A DNA stretch of 64,000 nt from CAVWQV01 sp963757115. Lineage in GTDB: Bacteria; Pseudomonadota; Alphaproteobacteria; Acetobacterales; Acetobacteraceae. Within the stretch, counting starts at the first letter, position 1, and every line of letters starts with the position of its first letter. The DNA lies in assembly GCA_963757115.1 (NCBI GenBank), contig CAVWQV010000006.1, positions 124,001-188,000 on the forward strand, given 5' to 3'. Below, piece after piece: positions 59,321-64,000 of the stretch. A program made the translations under genes and the position numbers. Below the pieces are notes generated by a model, which saw nothing but the letters and a program-made list of their open reading frames with translations, made no database searches and had not been told where the DNA came from.

Positions 59321-60483
59321 TCAGCTAAAAGTCTTGCGCAGGGTAGCAACCGAGACATGCGGCCAGCCAATCATTACCAGCCTGTTCGGCGGAGCATTCA
59401 GCGCAGTGAAGATGCCGAAATTCAGCACGACCATCTGGGCGTATTGCAGCTGCATGAATTGCGGGCGGTCCTTGTGGCTCACCTTCTCGATCCAGAAGGT
59501 CGCGTAGACCAAGGCCGTATCGGCATTCGGCCCCTTGGGCCCGGCCGGCTCGCCACCTTCGAGAAACTGGATATTTTCGATGCCGCCAGCGAAGGTCGGC
59601 ACGTCCAGCGATGTGTTCGCGCCACCAGGCGCGCTGTTTGGTTGATTAAAGAAACTGATCTTGCGCTGGCTCGCGATGTTGAGCACGACACCTTCGAATT
59701 CGTGCCCGTCTTCTACCTGCGACTCGACAGCCTTTTGCAGCAAGCGGATCGGATCGTTGACGATGTCCTGCATCGCCACACCATCGATCGATGCCGGCAG
59801 CGGCGGTTCGGTGGTGCCGAATGGCGTGCGGGCGTTTGGCGGGATGCCATTGATTGTCAGGTCATACGAACCGAAGGGCGGCACGCCGGCGGCGGCCGCG
59901 GTGAGCTTCTCCGAAGACCCTTCGGCATTGACCACCGGCAGCGCCGGCAGGGCAGGCACAGGGAACGGTGTACTGTTGAAGAGGGAAATTGCGAGAACGC
60001 ATAGTGAGAGGCCGCCGTCTTCAGCACAGGGGCGCCCTTGAACGGTGCCGCAAAACCTTGTGCCAGCATGGCGTTACCATGGGGAATGGAGCCCATCCTG
60101 CCGATGATCTGGTCGCCGGCCGGCGCTTCCTCTCCTGGATACGTCGTGTTTGGCTGGGTTACCCAGAGACCAGGTTCAATGTGCAGCGCGCCGCCGTGGT
60201 GGGCATCGCTGATGCGCTGCAAATACGTCAGTCCGAATAAGTTGATATCGTCCTGACCGAAACCTCGATTGGGGATCGCCGAGCCGATCGGGTTGATTTC
60301 GAGCCGCTCGCGGGTCTCGTTCAGCTGGAGATAGACATTCTCCTTGTTGTGGAAGTCGGGCCGCCCGATGAGGTTAAATCCTTTGCCCGTCCAGGTGCCA
60401 GTGAGGTCCGCGAGCAGCCCGAGCTGCTTGAGCACCGTGGCGCCATCAGGGGCAATGCGGATCGCGCTAATTGTCTCGGACAT
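59321..60483 (-). CDS. Large conserved hypothetical protein, putative heme-binding/FABP-like, one frameshift
   Basis: About 387 codons. The N-terminal half reads VLKQLGLLADLTGTWTGKGF, LIGRPDFHNKENVYLQLNET, HHGGALHIEPGLWVTQPNTT and DQIIGRMGSIPHGNAMLAQG. The C-terminal half, one frame over after about 59985, has STPFPVPALPALPVVNAEGS, FGSYDLTINGIPPNARTPFG, DIVNDPIRLLQKAVESQVED and ENIQFLEGGEPAGPKGPNAD. The GTWxGxGFNLIxRP beginning recalls THAP4/nitrobindin-like beta-barrels that are often labelled heme-binding, but I am not sure of that. No signal peptide. It stands alone. Confidence 0.55.
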
Positions 60484-60604
60484 TGTTGTTTCACACCCTT
60501 GAAATTGATGGGACGTACGTCCGGCATCTCCTAAGGGTCATGAACTTCAGTGCCTATGAGACTAGCTCACAGGTTCGCTGCGGTAGCCAAACGTTTGGTC
60601 GGGT

Positions 60605-62179
60605 CTAGATCCGCCGCTCCTGACCCTCCCAATAGCGCTTGCGCACCTCGCGGCGCAGTACCTTACCTACAGGCGAAAGCGGCAACTCGGCGACGAACCG
60701 GACCGATTTGGGCGCCTTGTAGCTGCCCAGCCGGTGCTTCGCATGCGCGATCAGTTCCTCTGCCGTCGCCGAGACGCCGTCGCGCAGGATCACCTCCGCA
60801 TGGACCGCCTCGCCCCAATCGGGGTGCGGCACGCCGACCACGGCCGACATCAGCACCGCCGGATGCTCGACCAGCGCGCCTTCCACCTCGATCGCGTACA
60901 CGTTAAATCCGCCGGTGATGATCATGTCCTTCTTGCGATCGACAATGAACAGGTATCCGCCCTCATCGACATAACCGACGTCGCCCGACTTCCAGTAGCC
61001 GTTCTGGAACTCGGCCGCGGTCGCCCCGGGGTTGCCGTAGTAGCCGTTGATCGTCGCCCGCGTGCGCAGCCAAATCTCCCCGGTCTTGCCGGTCGGCAAC
61101 GGCGTGCCCTCGGTGTCGGCGATTATCAGCTCGACCCCGGCAGACACCCGCCCGGCCGAGGCAAGCCGCGCGCGCGCCTGCTCCGTGTCCCACCGATGCT
61201 CGCGCTTACGGAGTGCCGAAACGAACAGGATCGTCTCGCTCGCGCCATAGAGTTGCACAAAGATCGGCCCGAACGCGCCGACGAGGCGCTCGACCGCGGT
61301 CGGCGCGATCGGCGCCGCGCCGTAGAGCAGGGTTTGCAACGAGGTGAGGTCGTACGTGCTGCCGCTGTTCATATCGAGCAGCCGGTAAAGCAAGGTGGGC
61401 ACCATTGCGGATTGCGTGATGCGCTCCCGCTGCACCGTTTCACACCATTGAATTAGATCAGGCGCGTTCAAGGTGAAGGTCGCTCCGCCGGTGAAGAAGC
61501 TCGCAACGAACGGCATCAGGCTAAAATGCGACATCGGCGTGAGCAGCAGATATTTCGTATCCTCATCGTAGGCGAGATCCGTGGTGAGATAGAAGCTGTC
61601 CCGCATGCCAAGGAAATGGTCGATGGAATACATCGCGCATTTCCCGAGAGCCGTGGTGCCGCCGGTAAATCGAAGGATCGCGACATGCTCGTGAACGTCG
61701 AGCTCCACGTCGTTGTCCGCGTCGGAAGCCGCGTCCACCAGGTCCCAGAAGCAAGGCACTTCGGGCGGCAGGTCGGGCGATCGATCCATTGCCACCATCC
61801 GGCAGCCACGCGCCGCAAGCAGCGCCCGGTATTGCGGCACAAGTCGGGTCTCGATGAAAACAACGTCCGGCTTGACGTGGTCGATCTGCCGAGCGTGCTC
61901 CTCAGGGCTATCGCGAAGGTTGCTGAACACGAAAGTCGCCTCCTGCTTGTAGATCGCCGGGAAGTGCAGGAGGCTGAGATTGTCATTCTCGAGGATGAGC
62001 AGCGCGCGGTCTCCCGCCCGCAGGCCGAGCGCATGACGCGCAGCGTGCGCGATACGGTTGGTAAGCCGATGGTACTCGGCGTAGGTGTAGCGTCGGTCGC
62101 GCTCCACGTTGACGATCGCGATATTGTCCCTGAAGCGCAGCGCCATGGTCGACATGACGCGGCTGAAGTTGGTCTTCAT
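60605..62179 (-). CDS. AMP-dependent acyl-CoA synthetase/ligase
   Basis: A 524-residue ANL-superfamily ligase. RYTYAEYHRLTNRIAHAARH is near the start. The P-loop is ILRFTGGTTALGKCAM, which departs from the usual SGTTGxPKG at the end and may lower AMP-binding strictness. VQLYGASETILFVSALRKRE, YWKSGDVGYVDEGGYLFIVD, RKKDMIITGGFNVYAIEVEG and the catalytic Lys region LPLSPVGKVLRREVRKRYWE follow. It makes acyl-CoA from an acid, ATP and CoA. The start is ATG 62179; the longer frame to 62251 is unconserved. It is divergent from the thioesterase gene. Confidence 0.87.
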   Translation of the reverse strand: MKTNFSRVMSTMALRFRDNIAIVNVERDRRYTYAEYHRLTNRIAHAARHALGLRAGDRALLILENDNLSLLHFPAIYKQEATFVFSNLRDSPEEHARQIDHVKPDVVFIETRLVPQYRALLAARGCRMVAMDRSPDLPPEVPCFWDLVDAASDADNDVELDVHEHVAILRFTGGTTALGKCAMYSIDHFLGMRDSFYLTTDLAYDEDTKYLLLTPMSHFSLMPFVASFFTGGATFTLNAPDLIQWCETVQRERITQSAMVPTLLYRLLDMNSGSTYDLTSLQTLLYGAAPIAPTAVERLVGAFGPIFVQLYGASETILFVSALRKREHRWDTEQARARLASAGRVSAGVELIIADTEGTPLPTGKTGEIWLRTRATINGYYGNPGATAAEFQNGYWKSGDVGYVDEGGYLFIVDRKKDMIITGGFNVYAIEVEGALVEHPAVLMSAVVGVPHPDWGEAVHAEVILRDGVSATAEELIAHAKHRLGSYKAPKSVRFVAELPLSPVGKVLRREVRKRYWEGQERRI

Positions 62180-62283
62180 GCGCGCTTTTCCCTCCCTTCC
62201 CGTCTCGGCGGGCCTTGTGCGGAGGGTCGGACGAATCGCCCGTGACTGCAACGAGAACCGAGGTCGCAGATAAGGAGACGCCG

Positions 62284-62688
62284 ATGGACCCGCTGGAACG
62301 ACTGAATCGGCTCAAGCTGCCGTTCGCCGAGCTGCTCGGCGTCCGCTACCGCGAGGCCGCGCTCGACAGGGTCGTCGCGACGCTCGTGGTGCGTGAGGAG
62401 CTCTGCACCAGCCCAACCACCCTACATGGCGGCGCGATCATGGCCTTCGCCGACACGCTGGGCGCCGCCGGCACGGTGCTCAACCTGCCGGAGGGCGCCG
62501 GGACGACGACCATCGAGAGCAAGACCAATTTCATCGCCGCCGCCCCCTTGGGCACGGAGGTGACCGGCGAGGCGACGCCGCTGCATCGCGGGCGGCGGAC
62601 CATGGTGTGGCAGACCCGGATCACCGTCGCGCCAGGGGGAAAGCTGGTTGCCTTGGTGACGCAGACGCAGCTCGTGCTCGGCCCGTAA
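62284..62688 (+). CDS. PaaI-family hotdog thioesterase
   Basis: A 134-residue single hotdog domain. LPFAELLGVRYREAALDRVV is at the start, then the PaaI motif TTLHGGAIMAFADTLGAAGT, with HGG carrying the catalytic region. IESKTNFIAAAPLGTEVTGE and LHRGRRTMVWQTRITVAPGG follow. It hydrolyses aryl- or acyl-CoA esters. The ATG at 62284 has AAGGAG upstream. It stands between two acyl-CoA ligase genes and is co-directional with the second, 57 bases downstream, so it may remove dead-end CoA esters from that pathway. Confidence 0.85.
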   Translation: MDPLERLNRLKLPFAELLGVRYREAALDRVVATLVVREELCTSPTTLHGGAIMAFADTLGAAGTVLNLPEGAGTTTIESKTNFIAAAPLGTEVTGEATPLHRGRRTMVWQTRITVAPGGKLVALVTQTQLVLGP

Positions 62689-62745
62689 ATCGGTATTGCC
62701 AAGGCCGCCCGCTCCGCCACACCTTGGTGCGCGGAGGATACCATC

Positions 62746-64000
62746 ATGATCGAGGCGGAGCCGAGCTACGCCAGCGGCCCTTCGGACGCGCCCATGCTGG
62801 GCGAAACGATCGGATACCGCTTCGACCGTACGGTGGCGCGCTGGCCCGACCGGCCGGCCCTGATCGTCCGCCAGCAAGGGATCCGGTGGACCTGGGGCGA
62901 GCTCGCCCGGCGAGTGGACGCCTTTGCCGCCGGGTTGCTGGCACTCGGATTGGAGCCGGGCGACCGGCTTGGCATTTGGTCGCTGAACAACGCAGAGTGG
63001 GTCGTCACCCAATACGCGGCGGCGAAGGCCGGGTTGATCCTGGTTAACATCAATCCGGCCTACCGCTTGTCGGAGTTGGAATATGCGCTGAACAAGGTCG
63101 GCTGCCGCGGCCTCGTCACGGCGACCGCGTTCAAGACCAGCGACTACATTGGCATGATAAACACGCTGGCGCCCGAGTTGCGCACCGCGGAGCCCGGCCG
63201 ACTGAAGGCCGCGCGGCTGCCCACCCTTCAGATCGTGGTTCAGATCGGCCCGGAGACGGCTCCGGGAGCCGTCCCGTTCGAACAGGTCTATGGGCGCGGC
63301 GGGGACGCCGAGCGAGCGCAGGTTGCGGATCTCGGTCGCAGCCTGCAGTTCGACGATCCGATCAACATCCAGTTCACGTCGGGCACGACGGGCGCACCCA
63401 AGGGAGCGACCCTCACTCATCACAACATCCTTAACAACGGTTACTTCATCGGGCGCATCCTTCGCTACACGGAGGCGGACAAGGTGTGCATCCCGGTGCC
63501 GATGTATCATTGCTTCGGCATGGTGATCGGCAGCCTTGCCTGCGTGACACACGGCGCAGCGATGGTGTTCCCGGGTGAGGGCTTCGACCCGCTTGCGACC
63601 ATGGCGACGGTGGCGGAAGAACGCTGTACTTCGCTCTATGGCGTGCCCACCATGTTCATCGCCGAGCTTGAGCACCCCGAGTTCCGCCGATTCGATTTCT
63701 CCAGTCTCCGCACCGGGGTGATGGCCGGCTCGCCCTGCCCGATCGAAGTGATGCGGCGCGTGGTGGAGCAGATGCACGCGCGCGACATCACCATCTGCTA
63801 CGGCATGACCGAAACCAGCCCGGTGAGCACCCAAAGTGCGACAGACAATTCACTGGCCCGGCGCGTGTCGACCGTGGGCCGGGTGCATCCGCATCTCGAG
63901 GTCAAGATCATCGACGCCGAGGGCCGGATCGTGCCGCGCGGCACCGCGGGCGAGTTTTGCACCCGCGGCTATTCCGTGATGCTCGGCTATTGGGACGACC
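62746..64000 (+). CDS. AMP-dependent acyl-CoA synthetase/ligase, 3' end beyond the window
   Basis: 418 codons of a FadD-type ligase are visible before the right edge. The start ATG 62746 has GGAGGA 7 bases upstream. The peptide runs MIEAEPSYASGPSDAPMLGE, GETIGYRFDRTVARWPDRPA, GLILVNINPAYRLSELEYAL, the P-loop FTSGTTGAPKGATLTHHN, VPMYHCFGMVIGSL, ICYGMTETSPVSTQ and FCTRGYSVMLGYW. The hinge and the catalytic C-terminal Lys lie outside the window. The sequence favours medium- or long-chain fatty acids in related enzymes; that is inference. Same strand as the thioesterase. Confidence 0.88.
   Translation, partial: MIEAEPSYASGPSDAPMLGETIGYRFDRTVARWPDRPALIVRQQGIRWTWGELARRVDAFAAGLLALGLEPGDRLGIWSLNNAEWVVTQYAAAKAGLILVNINPAYRLSELEYALNKVGCRGLVTATAFKTSDYIGMINTLAPELRTAEPGRLKAARLPTLQIVVQIGPETAPGAVPFEQVYGRGGDAERAQVADLGRSLQFDDPINIQFTSGTTGAPKGATLTHHNILNNGYFIGRILRYTEADKVCIPVPMYHCFGMVIGSLACVTHGAAMVFPGEGFDPLATMATVAEERCTSLYGVPTMFIAELEHPEFRRFDFSSLRTGVMAGSPCPIEVMRRVVEQMHARDITICYGMTETSPVSTQSATDNSLARRVSTVGRVHPHLEVKIIDAEGRIVPRGTAGEFCTRGYSVMLGYWDD

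Noticed and set aside
62422..63834. A 470-codon minus-strand frame
   Set aside because: It is antisense to the thioesterase and the acyl-CoA ligase, both of which carry clear motifs on the plus strand.

Overview
The window is GC-rich, gene-dense bacterial chromosome. The mix of gene families fits an alphaproteobacterium, most likely Rhodospirillales/Acetobacteraceae-like: a membrane pyrophosphatase, Do-family protease, FtsK beside a UbiH-type hydroxylase, DUF2325, DUF3108 and DUF3297 proteins, PduO-type adenosyltransferase, and NodT with MdtABC-like RND genes. That placement is inference; no rRNA is present. There are two tRNAs, one degraded insertion-sequence remnant, and no CRISPR array, phage or integrase.

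Layout. 0-6.4 kb: 5' end of hppA, a periplasmic DegP-like protease, a CAT-anticodon tRNA, the ABC-F factor EttA, the Ada alkylation-repair regulator and an acyltransferase-3 membrane protein. 6.4-13.8 kb: ftsK, ubiH-like, then a leftward ggt - PRC-barrel - MFS run. 13.8-19.2 kb: a tightly overlapping DNA-repair operon (radical SAM/HhH protein, a 48-aa ORF, DUF4130-UdgX), a nitroreductase and a coiled-coil DUF2325 protein. 19.2-28.5 kb: a complete MdtABC-OMF type efflux operon whose two pump genes are riddled with frameshifts. 28.5-31.7 kb: IS5-type remnant, cupin, SDR, tRNA-Val, DUF3108. 31.7-36.9 kb: gph, glmU-glmS (read as one open frame) and chrA. 36.9-41.2 kb: CitE-like lyase with class III CoA-transferase, ATR, TonB-like, CDF transporter. 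41.3-50.9 kb: nucleoside/base metabolism (phosphorylase, deoxyribosyltransferase-like, upp), oxidoreductases, GST, and an epimerase/GT25 surface-sugar pair. 50.9-64 kb: acyl-CoA and short-chain metabolism (quinone oxidoreductase, SDR, ADP-forming acyl-CoA synthetase, two AMP-forming ligases, PaaI thioesterase) around a broken ribose-type ABC importer.

The strongest whole-window signal is the indel pattern. Many genes carry one frameshift, and four zones (about 20.9-27.2, 42.9-43.4, 45.0-45.6 and 55.4-58.7 kb) carry one every 50-200 bases, while the protein sequence between the breaks stays motif-perfect. This looks more like unpolished long-read or gap-filled sequence than old pseudogenes. 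True decay is not excluded, because one in-frame TAG and one internally deleted SDR are also present. The most interesting biological candidate is the 48-codon ORF locked by stop/start overlaps between the radical SAM gene and udgX; its C-terminus resembles a sliding-clamp-binding motif.
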